DNA of 64,000 nt, from NCBI RefSeq assembly GCF_029227915.1, contig NC_079876.1, forward strand, positions 5,828,001 through 5,892,000. The letters run 5' to 3'. Positions within the stretch are counted from its first letter, which is position 1, and every line of letters begins with the position of its first letter. Origin of the DNA: Hydractinia symbiolongicarpus (taxonomy: Eukaryota; Cnidaria; Hydrozoa; Anthoathecata; Hydractiniidae). The translations under genes and the position numbers were made by a program. A model generated the notes under the pieces. It was not told the origin of the DNA. It did no database searches and was given only the letters and a program-made list of their open reading frames with translations. Below are positions 11,223-23,559 of this stretch, in pieces.

Positions 11223-14200
11223 ATGAATGTAGTTGCTATTATAATGGATGAACCACTTCCAGAAACAACCAAAACGGATTTGACAGTTAATCGATATAAT
11301 TTAAATGATGTTCCAGAAAGTACAAATTTTAATGTCGGGGATGAGGAGCATGTTGAACAGAAGGATGATAATGAGGATAGAAGCGATGTACTTGTCAATC
11401 CTACATTTGCTATTAAATTACATGGTGAAATAAGTAAGGATAAGATTTTCAATAAAGAAAATTTAGAAAATCCTGACACTTGTACAACTAGTGATAGTAC
11501 TATTCACAATAACAGTGAAAATTTAAATATAAACCAATCTGAAAATATAAGTAATGATCTCCAAGGTACTCATTTTGATCATTTTAATGTGAACAATATT
11601 GGAGACAATGTAGATCCTGGACCAAGCGAAGATGTTTTGCAAGAGCAGAGAGAATTGAAACGTAGAACGTTTTCTACTTTAGTTACAATCAATGTCATTG
11701 CATTTCTCGCTTCTTTCTTTTACTGGATACAGAATGGTGTTTTTCCATACTTAACACGAAGTTTAGGTGTTAGTCCAGAGATGTTTGGCTATATAGAATC
11801 GACATTTGCTTTTTATCAGTTGATAGGCTCGCCTATATTTGGACGATGTGGGGATGTATTTGGGACTCGTATAGTAATGATGATATCTGAATTAGCCTCC
11901 ACTATTAGTTATATAACATTAGCTGTTGCAAGTAATATTGGTATGTTGTTCTTATCACGTGTTCCAGCTTTAGCAATGCATAATTTACAAGGATCCTACA
12001 TGATTATATCTGACATCACTTTGCCAGATGATCGTGCAAACATGCTGGGAAAACTGGGTGTGTCACATGGCTTAGGTAACCATTATTGTTATAATATTTG
12101 CTAGCGGAATTTTTATGCTAGTATATGTGTGTTTTTTCATTAAGCAAGTAACGTAGAACGTAAAAATTTTAATTTTTTAAATAAAATAAATACGAAAGGA
12201 TTATCGTCACACTTTTTTTTTCCAGAGCTTTCTGTAGAACGTCTACTATTTTCAATGTAGACCCGTACAATTTTATTGTAACCAAAATTTATATAAAACG
12301 TTACAATCATGTAATACAATAAAATAAGTTCTTTCGACCAAATTTGGTGAAATCACGAAAAGATTCAATGATAAGAATCCACATACGCAGTATTCCCAGA
12401 CAGATGATTATTGAAACTCATCGAAAATGTACAATGGAGATGATGATATGTTCTTGATAGGAACACGTTTGTCTTTATATATCATCAAACTCTCTTAACT
12501 TTAATCAGAAATTATTATGTGCAGATGTAATGACCGTAAAATCATCAAGGGAACGAGATGCTCCACAAAATAGTGAATGATTCTTAACTGCTGTAGGCTG
12601 AGCAGTCTTAACAGCTTTACCCATTAAGAAGGATACGCCCATATGTTCTGAAGCTCCGGATTTTAATTGTCGACAGATCAACCGTAATAAGGAGCATTGA
12701 AGCTACTGCTAGACAAATGGTAGAGAACATTTAGAAATTAAAGACTTAGGCCCTCTATCTTTGAACTTGAAAAAAGATGACATGGAGAACGGGCGAATTA
12801 ACTTTAAGACTGTAACCAGACAGACTAATTCTTAATTAAGGATAGCTTTCCCAAAAAACGCTGTTTTATCTGACTGACATGGTAAATTTTTCGGAAAGTG
12901 TAGTTTATTTAAAAAAAATATTTGTGAATAAAATAACTAGAATATCCATTCGTAGATGTGTGTTTTTATAAAAACAAAGGTAATCTAACAAAGTAGAACA
13001 AACAATGGTGTAATAAAATAGAAAACACGACGGTGATTTCCGTGCATCTGAAAGCGTTATTTCGCCATACATCTTAAAGCAATAAAAATAACAAATCAAT
13101 ATCGCTTTTGTATGCTTGATACAAGATACATCTATGATATTATTGAAATAAAAACTACCTACACGTTACATTTTATTACATAAAAATTGAGTTACTCTCT
13201 CTAATCCGAATCTCTATTATCCGAATTTTTCTATAATCCGAACAAATTAAAAGTCACCGTCAATTTTTCTTAAGAAACTCTCATAATTTACTTTCTACTA
13301 TCTCAATCTCTGTAATCCGAAAACCTCTATAATCCGAAATAATTTAAGGTTGTTTCGGCTGAATTCTCTCTATAATCCGAATTTTTAAGTTTAAATACAC
13401 CATTAAAACTTTCGAATGTTTTTGTTTTTCGTAATTTACAGCATGTTTTGAAACTTTGGAGTTCATGTAATAACTGCTTTGAAAAATGTAAATAGGACCG
13501 TTGATTTAGACAATCTTAGTAACAAGAAGCAAACAAAGATTGAACACTTTTTCAAAAAAAAATAAGGTATCAAATTGTTCAGAAAACTTATTCCTTTTTA
13601 TTTCTCACCTTAATTTTTTTAAAAATTTTAATTGGTATATTTTTTCAAAAAAGTTCGATTTCTCTCTCTTATCCGAATTTTCACCCTTAAAACCTGGAAA
13701 TTCGAATTAGAGAGACTTTCTACTATCCGAATCTCTCTATAATCCGAATAAAAAGTTATCCCCCTTGAGATTCGGATTAGAGAGAGTCAACTGTATCAAA
13801 AGATCATAGATTTGCGTTTTATCTTGCCGAATAATTTTCTGCAGTTTATTGCTAACATTTATACACGCTAAAAATCGGATAACAAGCAATTCGTTAAAAT
13901 AGATGCTGGCCCTCTCTTTCTTAATGTTTAGCATCAAATAAAAAACAAATTTAAACTACTTTGAATACATTTACAATACAACTTTGTCTTTATAGGAATG
14001 GTCACTGGATCCTTCGTTGGAGGAATTGTCACTCACATTTTCAGCGAACGTGCTGCAACCGTGGTATCCGCATGTGGTAATATTGTCTGCGTGGTAATTA
14101 TTTTTGTTTTCATCCCGAAGGACACAAAAGCAATACGCCAGAAGTTAGACAATTTACAGCAAAAATTAAACAGAACATCCCTCGAACCGCCGCCATTCTC

Positions 14201-14795
14201 AATGTCATCATTCAGTATCACGCAAATATTTTCAATTCTAAAAATCAAAATCATACAGTATTTATTATTCTTAAAAATCATGTCAGCATTTCCATTTAGC
14301 TTGATCTATTCCATGTTTTCGATTGCAATAATGGATTATTTCAAACTTGGACCAAAATATAATGGCGCCATATTAGCGTACGTTGGAATACTTGGAATTT
14401 TCGTGCAAGGTGTTTTAATCGGGTTACTTACGAAGAAATTTCAAGATCCCGAATTAATTAAATACTCTATGTTTCTAATCGCAGCTTCATGCATGTTTCT
14501 CATAGTCGCTGATAACATTTTCTTTTTTTGTTTTCTTCTGTTCCCTTTATCAATTGGAGCGATAACTTCACATATTGTTTTACTAGCAGCCATAACAAAG
14601 GTTGTTCCAATCACTGACACAGGATCTGCTCTTGGATTAACTTTAGCTTTACACGCCGTAGTACGTTCTATTGCACCCACATTGGGTGGCTTGTTGTTTA
14701 CAGCAATTGGGTGGCCGATATTTGGTGCAGTTGGCTACGTGATGCATTTGTTTCTGTCTGGATTTGTTGTGCTAAACGGACGAAAAGATTACTGA
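11223..14795 (+). CDS. SLC22A18: MFS transporter, SLC22A18-like, 2 exons
   Basis: Exon 1 is 11223-12075 and exon 2 is 13996-14795; the 1.9-kb intron has GT/AG ends and phase 1. The protein is 550 aa. After an acidic, Asn-rich N-terminal tail of about 150 aa comes a 12-helix major-facilitator core. Segments matching SLC22A18 (TSSC5/ORCTL2) include FPYLTRSLGVSPEMFGYIES, FGRCGDVFGTR (the loop 2-3 signature), SRVPALAMHNLQ, IISDITLPDDRANMLGKLG after the fourth helix, and TDTGSALGL followed by PTLGGLLF near the end. Mammalian SLC22A18 is about 424 aa, so the long N-terminal tail is extra. A second ATG at 11244 could also be used. Family role: a putative organic cation or drug transporter in intracellular or plasma membranes; the substrate is uncertain. 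Confidence 0.88.
12409..12675 (-). mobile_element. Retroelement endonuclease-tail relic in the transporter intron
   Basis: Minus-strand remains within the SLC22A18-like intron. One frame reads GASEHMGVSFLMGKAVKT, then AVKNHSLFCGASRSLDDFTV. After a stop and a frame change it continues LRESLMIYKDKRVPIKNISS and SSPLYIFDE. This order (SEH..G.SP..GK, a DH/NH..C block, then LxxRESLxI..KP..N..SS..L..FD) is typical of the region after the reverse transcriptase in some LINE or Penelope-like elements, possibly a GIY-YIG nuclease. It is broken and old. The exact clade is uncertain. Confidence 0.55.
13187..13795. mobile_element. pogo/Tigger-like MITE in the transporter intron
   Basis: About 610 bp bounded by inverted copies of CTCTCTCTAATCCGAATCTC: forward near 13194-13213, and reverse-complement ending in a CAGTTGA..TA terminus at 13795. 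Many inner copies of 'tctctataatccgaa' occur near both ends. TA at the outer edge fits TA target duplication by Tc1/mariner-pogo transposases. There is no transposase open frame inside, so it is non-autonomous. Confidence 0.8.
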
Positions 14796-14848
14796 AGCGT
14801 TGACGGCTTACTTGACGTGGCTTTTTTTCTGCTAAAATATATTATAAA

Positions 14849-14854
14849 AATAAA
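14849..14854 (+). terminator. Polyadenylation signal of the SLC22A18-like gene
   Basis: AATAAA 54 bp after the stop codon at 14795. Confidence 0.5.
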
Positions 14855-17800
14855 ATTTTACAATTCATATTACCACTTTATAAATTTTAGCTATATTTTT
14901 ATTATTAACTTTTTTTTCCCGATTTTCACGAGAACTTCTTTTTTTGCGAATGATCTTTGTACAGGCCACTACATTAATGCAAATGCTCAAATAAACGCCG
15001 GTCTCGAATAAATGCCACGCTCTGTTAAACGTCCCCTGAATTTCTGATAAATAAATGTTTCGGGGTTTGTTAGAACATATACAGTAATCCATAATCACGA
15101 ACGTTGAAACATTTAAATATATTAAGTGTCAGGGGTAACAACACTTCATATAGGAAGGAATTTAAGAATTGTAAAAAACTTGGATTTGTTTAAGAACTGA
15201 GTGACAAGAGCTAATTACTTTATTCCATAAGATAATTTACGTTGTCAGCACGCTGGTAAAAACTCTATAAAGCTCTATAGAACAGAAAATACGTAATTAT
15301 TACTAATATAACGGACATCCAGTAACGCTCATTTTTGCCGTTTGTATAAAACATGAAATTATATATGCCGGCTAAAATATTTTAATTGATCTGATCTAAT
15401 ATTAAACGACTTTTAAATGCAGCGAACAAAGAAATTGTAGAACATATATATATATATAAACAAATTATTAAGAGAAACAAAGCTAAAAAGATTGATTTTG
15501 CAGCGATTGTCTCAAGTGCTTCAAGTAAAGAATCTGATCCTTAAGAGAGAGAATTAGATAAAATTGTAATTGAAAGCAAATCAGAGGACATCACAACATG
15601 CGCGAGTTGAGGTTTGCTAAAATTTCAGAAGTAGGCTGCAAAAAAGAAATATCTCTATAGATTTTCCACTATTACATATGAAAAATTAAACTGAGCGTTG
15701 CAAAAACTCTATGTTGAAGTATAGACAGAGAAAAAAGGCATGCACTCCAAGTACACCAGCAGACATAGAGCAGCTTTCAGTCGTACGATACTTTTACCAC
15801 TATAATCGAGAAGTCTTTAGGCTAGGCGGCTAATTGCCATTTATTCTGAGATCAGAGAACGCCAACAACTCTGCACATTTTCTCCATCCTTCCACATTAT
15901 CTTCTGCACAATGGAGCGACGAAAAAGAAAGTTTTGTCGTCAGATGCTTCTAGTGTGAACCGCGGCAGGTATTTTTCACAGCAGCGTCTCATTGAGCTGT
16001 TTAACATACAAATAGTGATTAACACTAGATAGACGCCTACTGGGAGTCGACCCTTCTGCTCTCTAAATCAAAATGCGCAAAATCTGGAAGTGAACAGAAC
16101 AGAAACTGTTTTGTTAATAATTTTCATATTATTGCGCACATTTCAATAGGGAAAGTAAACACACTTTGCGCAAGTCTCACGAAGATCATATTCAGCATAA
16201 TTGAATTGGTGTGTGTATAAATTTTTAATTCAATCCGACGTGCGAAAAAAAGCTGTTTTGGTGGTATTAATGTTACGCTCAAAATCTTCTTGATTTTCCA
16301 CTTGTACTAAAAACCTCGGTTTTAAGCAGCTCATAAGGTTTTCTGTGTCCGTCCGTTCCGTTCCGCGAAAAAAAGCCTATGTACAAGTCGTATGTACATC
16401 GAAAATCAAACGTGATTTTTGTAAGAAGAATTTAATGGAATGTCTGAAGGTAATGCTTTATCCTCTAAGTAAAGAACTAAAACTTAAGAACAAAATTTAT
16501 TAATTTTTAGTAAAGATAAAGTTTAAGAATTTAGTAATATAAAAACTATTTATTATAGCTATTTAATCTTATTTACATCTTTTTATGTTTATTCGCAGTT
16601 GCTCCGCAACATAAAAAATGGAAAGCAATTGACATTAATTAAAATAAAAAGTCCAACCATATCAAATATATAAGAATTAATTTGCTAGCACAATGATTCG
16701 AAGTTCTACATTCAACTGGTTTCACATAAGATGACTAAAATGTGTATTATAAGTTAATCACAAAATAATTCACAACACACACCTTAACAATTCCTTATAC
16801 AACTACCAGAGAAGACAACTTTTGACCAGCATTTCCAGACTATAATCTACGACATAACATGACAAATATTATGTGTATAGGAACCAATCAATATTCGCCA
16901 CACATACTTCACTTTATAATGTTTTGGACAGACGTATCGACTTAAAAGGTTCTGTTTTGAGCTAAATCTGGTAACTCTGAGATAATTAAACAATTAAACA
17001 TTTTCAAGATGTACACAAATTAACTGAAAGTTTACCACCCTTATTAAGCACTCCATCGGGTCACAGAGTTATTTATGCCTTAACATGTGGATTAATCCAG
17101 ACAACAGACTTCATGAGGGTTGCCTAAGAGAGAGCTTAGTAATACATTTATCAGCATCTTTTAGCTTATTTAGAATCTTTCAACTATTCTACCTATGAGT
17201 CAAAATAAAATGCTTTTTATTGACATTTGTTTATATTTTTGTTTTAGAGCTTTCCTAAATCTTTATTGCACGACGATTTTGTTTGGTGTAAATTGCCGAA
17301 CCTCTAAAAAAATTCGGCGAACGAGTTTAAATTATGTTAACACGTGAAATTAATCACAAAATGATTTCTTTATCCTGTTTACGTGAAGTAGCAATTAAAA
17401 ACATTTTGAAAGTAAAAATTCAGCTTCGCAAAATTTTATATTTTAATAAATCCACCACCTGCTCAATAGGCGCGCCACACTACAATGGCCTAAATGGCCG
17501 TTTTTATCTTTGGATCAACATTTTTGATATTTTATTATTAACAGTTTTCTGGTAAACAATTTTGGCCAAATTTTAACCAAAAGATGTTTGTTTCGCATGA
17601 TTTTTTCAGATGGACACGCATGCGCAACTGTTGCATATGTTTATGTTGCATATGCTTATTATCCATTTTGGAATACTTTTCTTTACATTGGATATTGAAG
17701 TGGCGATATATATTGGATAATTTATTTCCAACAAAATACAAATTTATTTATGAGCTATTATGAGAACTTACCGAGATAAAAAAAGCGAAGAAAAACTTTT

Positions 17801-18700
17801 GTGACCTACTGCAGGAATATTTTTATTTGTGTGAGAAGCACCTTCAATTTTTAATCTGTTTTCCTCTAGCACAATACTGTCTATGTCTCGTTTACTTGTC
17901 TCATTTATCTGCAGCAATAGCACTGTGGTATGACCGTGCACATGAATTATACGGGCGCTATTTTCTTATTGAAGACAAAACAAATCTTATTATTTATTCA
18001 TCATTTTTTGACAAACTTTTTCCACCTGTTAGTTCCTGTAAAAAAAGAAGTCTTGTGCGAAAACAAGATTTTATTGAAGAAAGAAAAAAAAGAAATTGGT
18101 TTGGGATTTTTTTTAAATAAAACCGATATTATTATTTGAATATATAATATTTATAAATTGAAAGTACCAGGTCAGTGGCACAAGATTTTTCGTTTGAAGG
18201 TAAATTTTGTCTATTTGTTTGGTTTATATAAATGCTTGTTTGTTTGTTTTACTCATTTTGTCCGATTTTTCTTATTTTTTATAACAAAAGTATAGCTGGA
18301 ATAATTTTTGCGTCACACCCCGATTTTCTATATTTACCAGGTCCAGTATTTTTTTAGTGATACTGAGCTGTGCTTTAAGAGTTTGAAGTCAATATCTTGT
18401 AACCACAAAACAAATGTTTGCAAAATTTTGCATCTCAAATGGGATCACTTTAGAATGATTCCTTATGATTCAGAGTTTTCCTGTTTAAAAAGATAAATAA
18501 CCAATCACAACTGAGATGAGAAGATATTTGCGAACAACTAACGCATATAAAACATACTTCTTCAATGTCAGAAATATTCTCGACCGTGATCTCTCAGAAT
18601 CTCATCCGCGAAAATCAAAGTCAGCAAAAAAATCGAGAAAATTGATATCGGCTGCAGAAAAAGTGATTTTTGTTGCATGTAGTTCTGGTCAGTACAAATT
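14855..18700. other. Intergenic, repeat-like DNA, no gene seen
   Basis: 3.8 kb without a supported gene. Near 14985-15065 is an 'AATAAACGCC' repeat block, also found at 51500-51560. Open frames at 17334-17555, 17827-18120 and 18516-18740 show no known domain and are probably chance. Confidence 0.4.
14985..15070. repeat. AATAAACGCC-type dispersed repeat, copy 1
   Basis: Contains 'aaataaacgcc', 'ctcgaataaatgcc', 'ttaaacgtccc' and 'aataaatgtttcggggt' in close succession. The same words, in reverse orientation, occur at 51500-51560. This points to a dispersed element built from short inverted 'AATAAACGCC..' units. Borders are uncertain. Confidence 0.45.
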
Positions 18701-18709
18701 AAAACAACT

Positions 18710-19055
18710 TGTGTTGTTGAATTTTATAATTGAATTTTAATTCAAAAAATTACAAGTCACACAAATTATAGTACCCAAATAAAATGAAAGCTCGACAAAA
18801 CAGGATATAGATGTCACAGTTACAAAAAAGTATGAAGCTATCCATGTTTGCTACATTTTAACTTTCTGACTACAAAGTTGTATTGTTGAAATTTACAATG
18901 AGATTTTAATTCGAAAAATTACAAGTCACACAAATAGTCACCCAATTTTTTTAGACACGAATTGAAAAACAACTTTGCCCATACTGATAGTACCCAAACA
19001 AAGTGATTGCACGATAAAACAGGATATAGATATCACTGTGACAAAAAATGAGAAT
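18710..19055. repeat. Imperfect direct repeat pair
   Basis: Two diverged copies side by side. Copy 1 is about 18713-18835 and copy 2 about 18885-19050. Both run through 'tgttgaa..tttaattc.aaaaattacaagtcacacaaat', then 'agtacccaaa', then 'acaggatatagat.tcac.gt.acaaaaa'. Copy 2 has an insertion of about 45 bp before 'agtacccaaa'. No coding content; probably a local duplication of a mobile-element piece. Confidence 0.7.
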
Positions 19056-22000
19056 CCAATGTTAGCGACATTTCAACTTACAAAACCTTCTGACAGCAAA
19101 GGTTTTTGCTTTTAACGCAAAACTGTTTAGCTAAGTTTTCATGCAGCATTAAACAATAAAAACCCCTGACGCTAATTAAAGAAGTGTGGCATAGTTCACT
19201 CTTAAGCAAAAGGGTACAGGGAACCCAGGGCAATCCTCTCTGAATAACCAGTGTTAGTATAAACGTTGCGTATGTTCTAATATACTAACGTTTTAGATAT
19301 ATATTTTAATAAAAATTAACATTAAGTTTTTGAATCATTAATTTCAGTGTCTCTCTTTGAAACATTTATCATAAAAGTATGGATATTAGCTACGCAAAGA
19401 AAGGCGTATTGTTTCGCTATCCCACCCTTTTAATTTTATTATCGTAAAAGGGCAAGCCTAAATTAAGATCCAAACCCTCGTTCAGCCAATTCTTGTAACA
19501 TTGAATATCTTATATTGAAAAGAAACGCTTTCTATCTAATAGGGAGGTTATAGTACCTTGCTGTGGAATCGCAGGGTAAAAACGTTCAGCTGCAGGACCA
19601 GCCACACAACTATCATGTCTTCTATAGAAAACGTTAATAAATAAGCAAAAGATGGACGATGTTGCATGCTACAATGGCTTCAAACACACGTGGTAAGGTT
19701 GGTAAAACATTTTCTCTCAGCTTTGTGTAGCGATGGTGGCAATGTAGGTCCTGAAGATGTGCAAACGCGTATTATCGTAGTGAATTTTTTTCCATGATTT
19801 TAGCTAACATTGCATGGTTTTAACATAGGATATTGTGACTTGTTATTTAAAAGCGTCTTCGTAACTTTGTGCTTATCAATTTATTCTCAATACAAAAGTC
19901 GAAGAATGTGTAAAGTCCTTTCATTGCGGCACGAAGTCACGAAAACACTAGTTTTCATTAGTAAAAGTTGAAGAGGTTATTCTAAAGTCAAATCCACTAA
20001 CAGCAGACAATTATCTGTCAAAACACCACATGTCTGAAACAACTAAAGCTATCATCAGAAGGACGCTTATTTCATTTCTGAAATATGTTTGATAAAATTT
20101 GTTAACCACACGATGATCGTTGGGTCAGTGGAAACAAACAATACACCCAGTAAAATTGGTGCATTTTAATTGGCTGCCTAAATGATTCATGTGCCAAATT
20201 TGGTGCGAAAAGTGACGAAGCAAATAATACATAAGTAAATATATGTGACAAATATTATACATCAGTAACAGGGAACAAAACTAATTGATTTGATTAAGAT
20301 TTCACATAAATTGGACGCCATCACCTTAAAAATTTCTACTGGTCTTACTGGCTTAAATTATTGTATTTTTTGGGGCGAGTTTTGCGACTATAGCACCGCA
20401 ATCATTCTAAGAAATTAAAATGTTAAACAACACCGATGTTGAATTAATAAAACGTATTCTTACATGTGCAAATAGCCTTTTCATGTTTACGTTGCCTATG
20501 TGAACCAGGGTTTAAAACGAGCTGTGATACGATGCACGTGTTAGCGTTAATAGTGTTAAAAAGATTTTGGAACCAGCTTGTTTATGTCTGGGTTTTTTTT
20601 CACCATGTATTGATGAATGAATTATTAATATATTTCATAACAAAATGACAAGAGAAAATTAAAAACAACTTTATTAAAAGTATAACGAAACACGAATAAC
20701 TTTAATTGGGGTACATGTGACGAACTAAATGTTTTAACGCATGGTTTAGGAAAAAACTACATTTCACAAAAATGCATTTTCACTGTTATTATTTTTATTA
20801 TATTTCGAAACAGGAATATAGAATGTTTGAAAGAAAGCTGATGATCACGCTACTTCTCTGCAAAAACTGTATCCCAACTAGTCGATTTTTTTCATTTATA
20901 GAGTATTGAAGCTGAGAACGGCTTTTGAAGTTGCCCAGTCTTAATTAGTAGCCAAAATAAGACGGGGGGATGAATACATCAAATATGCGTACCTAGTCAC
21001 ATTCTTTAGTTTGTTCGTAATAAGGAAGTTAATATAACCCATTGTGGCGTACAACATCGAAAAAAAACAATAAGAATATTTTATGTTGAAACTTATTTAA
21101 AAATAACACTGAATAAGCACAGCCTAAAATTGCATCACTCCACCTAAATTATAAGTTTTAACATAAAATCTCATTTTGTAAAAACTGAAATTCAATTTTA
21201 TGTTAAATTTCATTTTAATTTTTAAAAAACATTTTTTCCTATGGGGAAATAACAACAATAATAACAAAATCAGTATCTATTGTTACAAGCAATAAAAATA
21301 CGATTGAAGTTGTGCAGTTTTGAAATATACATTTAGTTGTTTTTGATTTCCATCATTTCCCCCCAGGAGATACATTTCAGTCATTTCAATGCGATTTAAA
21401 GACACGCTTGAAGTATCACTTACTGATTAAAAAGACATTTATGCTGATGTATTGTTAAAAGCAAGCTATGGAAATTGATTGAAGAATAATTTGGTTTGTC
21501 ACTTTAAGAAAGTTTTTGTTATGAGACTAGTGTGTAGCGATTTTAAGTAACATTTTTTTTTATATAAAGTGAGTGGAGACTTTGTGTTGGTTAAATAATC
21601 GCTACACAACGCTTCATATTGTTCGTCGTTGTTATATATATTTATATTTATATTCTCTATTTATTTATAATCAAAACAGTATTTTTTGAAACATTTCTTT
21701 ACAAAGTTATTAAAAAAGTCCTCTGCAAGGTAAGAAAACCGTTAATTCATCGGTAGAGTCTGACTTCTCAAGATAATATATCTAGTCTTGAAATTCGTTT
21801 CATGTCTTGTATTATATACAACACCATTGAGTGTTAATTTCTTTTTTCATTCACAAGAGTTAGCATGGATTTTAAACTTTTAACACGGTCGAAAAATACA
21901 ATTCTGAAACTATCTTTATTTATTGGCCCAATATTACATTATTTTGTGCTGCTAAAGCGATGTTAACATATCCACATATTTTTTTGAGATGCATGATAAG

Positions 22001-22362
22001 GTGGTTTTAAGGAGATATTAATCTACTTCCGTCTTTGTGTACTCGTACAACTATAATACATTACCGCATATTAGTGATTCATTATTTCAAATTGGATGCG
22101 AAATTCGCAAAAGGTGTGATGTCAATATTTTTTATAGATAAAACGACATCTTTTTTTCACTGTTCTCACTTAAATTAGTTATTCTTCCCCTTCTTTTAAA
22201 TTTTGCGTACTACATTCAGAAATATTTTTTTAGACATAAAGCTGCATGAAGCCTGCAACTTGTGTTAAATATTTGACAAATACAACCAAATAAAAATTAG
22301 TTGTGTTCGTAAAACTTCTCTACATATTTCTTAATATAGAAGTTCTCATTTCGTGATTAAAT
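19056..22362. other. Intergenic, no gene seen
   Basis: 3.3 kb of AT-rich DNA. I found no open frame with a recognisable domain on either strand, no RNA gene, and no clear terminal repeats. Confidence 0.4.
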
Positions 22363-23222
22363 CTACCATTCTCTACTGAATCTTGTAACGTTATTCTCAA
22401 ACCCAGAACACAGGTTGTGTATATCTCCTTCAATTGTAGCAGTAATTATGAGCGGTAAATTATCGCACCTGTAAAGAAATTTAGATGCTCTGTATCCTGA
22501 TAGAAAAAGATTTTCATAATAGTCTGTTACGCAAATGGTACCGCAAGTAGCGGGACCTACGCAATGTGGTATAAAAAGAACGGGCGAATTCGTGGATTTT
22601 TCCACCGATCACCGACTAGTAGTATTAAAATATGATACGGCTACTCCTTCTAAAGCTTCATGTCGTAAATCAAAATTATTTGACGCGAAAATTTTCACTC
22701 GTTGCAAATAAAAGTATCCACGACTTTTTTGTGTTTCTTGCATTTGATAAATATTTTTATCAGTATGTCCATTTTCAAAGAGTTCGTTGAAAATAATACT
22801 TATGGGACAAATTCCTTCTGATTTACCGAAATTGAGGTGTACTTGTGTTCGCTTAGAACGCCAATTTCTAAAATAATAAAATATTTATAATTATTCGATG
22901 TATTTTCACAGACAATTTGATTAGAACACCTTCTCCACTGTGTTATACTCTACTTAGACTTTTTCGCTAAGAAGTTAGAGCACTCAAGTTTCAGAAATTA
23001 TGAATTTGGAACAGAAAAAGGAAATTTTAACTTCTTCAGAAAGTAAAGAATTCCTGGATATTACATGCTTATCACGTGTAAAACTTCTCCCTGACAAATT
23101 GTCATTTTAACTGTAAACTGCTCTTTGGAAAGTTTTGATAAAACAGTTTCTGTATGAGATAGAAAACTGTTTCTTCTGCTTACATTTTCAAACAAAATTA
23201 CAACATTCGAATTAATCTTAGT
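22363..23222 (-). CDS. Unrecognised two-exon coding region with an in-frame TGA
   Basis: On the minus strand an open exon (about 23222-23065, possibly starting at an acceptor near 23175) ends GEVLHVIS and joins, across GT/AG borders with matching phase, an exon from 22867 that begins INWRSKRTQVHLNFGK. This runs to FNTTSR and a TGA at 22611-22609. The same frame then stays open for 81 more codons (22608-22363), with six cysteines, including CVGPATCGTIC and YRCDNLPLIITATIEGD. I do not recognise the family, and no upstream exon or start codon was found. It is divergent from the potassium channel at 23560. Options: a gene ending at the TGA, a pseudogene with one nonsense change, or stop readthrough. 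The splice-phase match and length argue for real coding origin. Confidence 0.45.
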
Positions 23223-23559
23223 TCACCAGAATTTTTTTTTTCGTTTCATTGAAATTAGTTTTTAAATACTATTTCCAAAATGATTTTTTAATTCACTAGG
23301 GCATTAAGTAATTAGGAAACTCGGGTAATTATTCTATAAAAACTAATCCACGGTCACATAAGTTATTTCAATTTTTTTAACTTTTTACTTCCACTGTAGA
23401 ATTTCACTTGTATTGATCTTTGCTCACATAAAAATCTTTTTAAATCTAAATTTAAACTAGAATTATGTAGATCTTATCTTCGCTTTTAGACATACCTTTA
23501 ACTAAAAGGAGTATTAACTGGAAGATTTGTATCAAATAATTGTCGCTGTGTGTGAAAAC

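Noticed and set aside
17827-18120. Plus-strand 97-codon frame with a hydrophobic start
   Set aside because: The reading looks semi-plausible but there is no known motif, it overlaps a second frame of equal quality, and nothing nearby supports a gene.
21740-21775. Possible tRNA-like stretch ('tcggtagagtctgacttctcaag')
   Set aside because: Looks like a D-arm to anticodon region, but I could not fold the acceptor or T arms around it.
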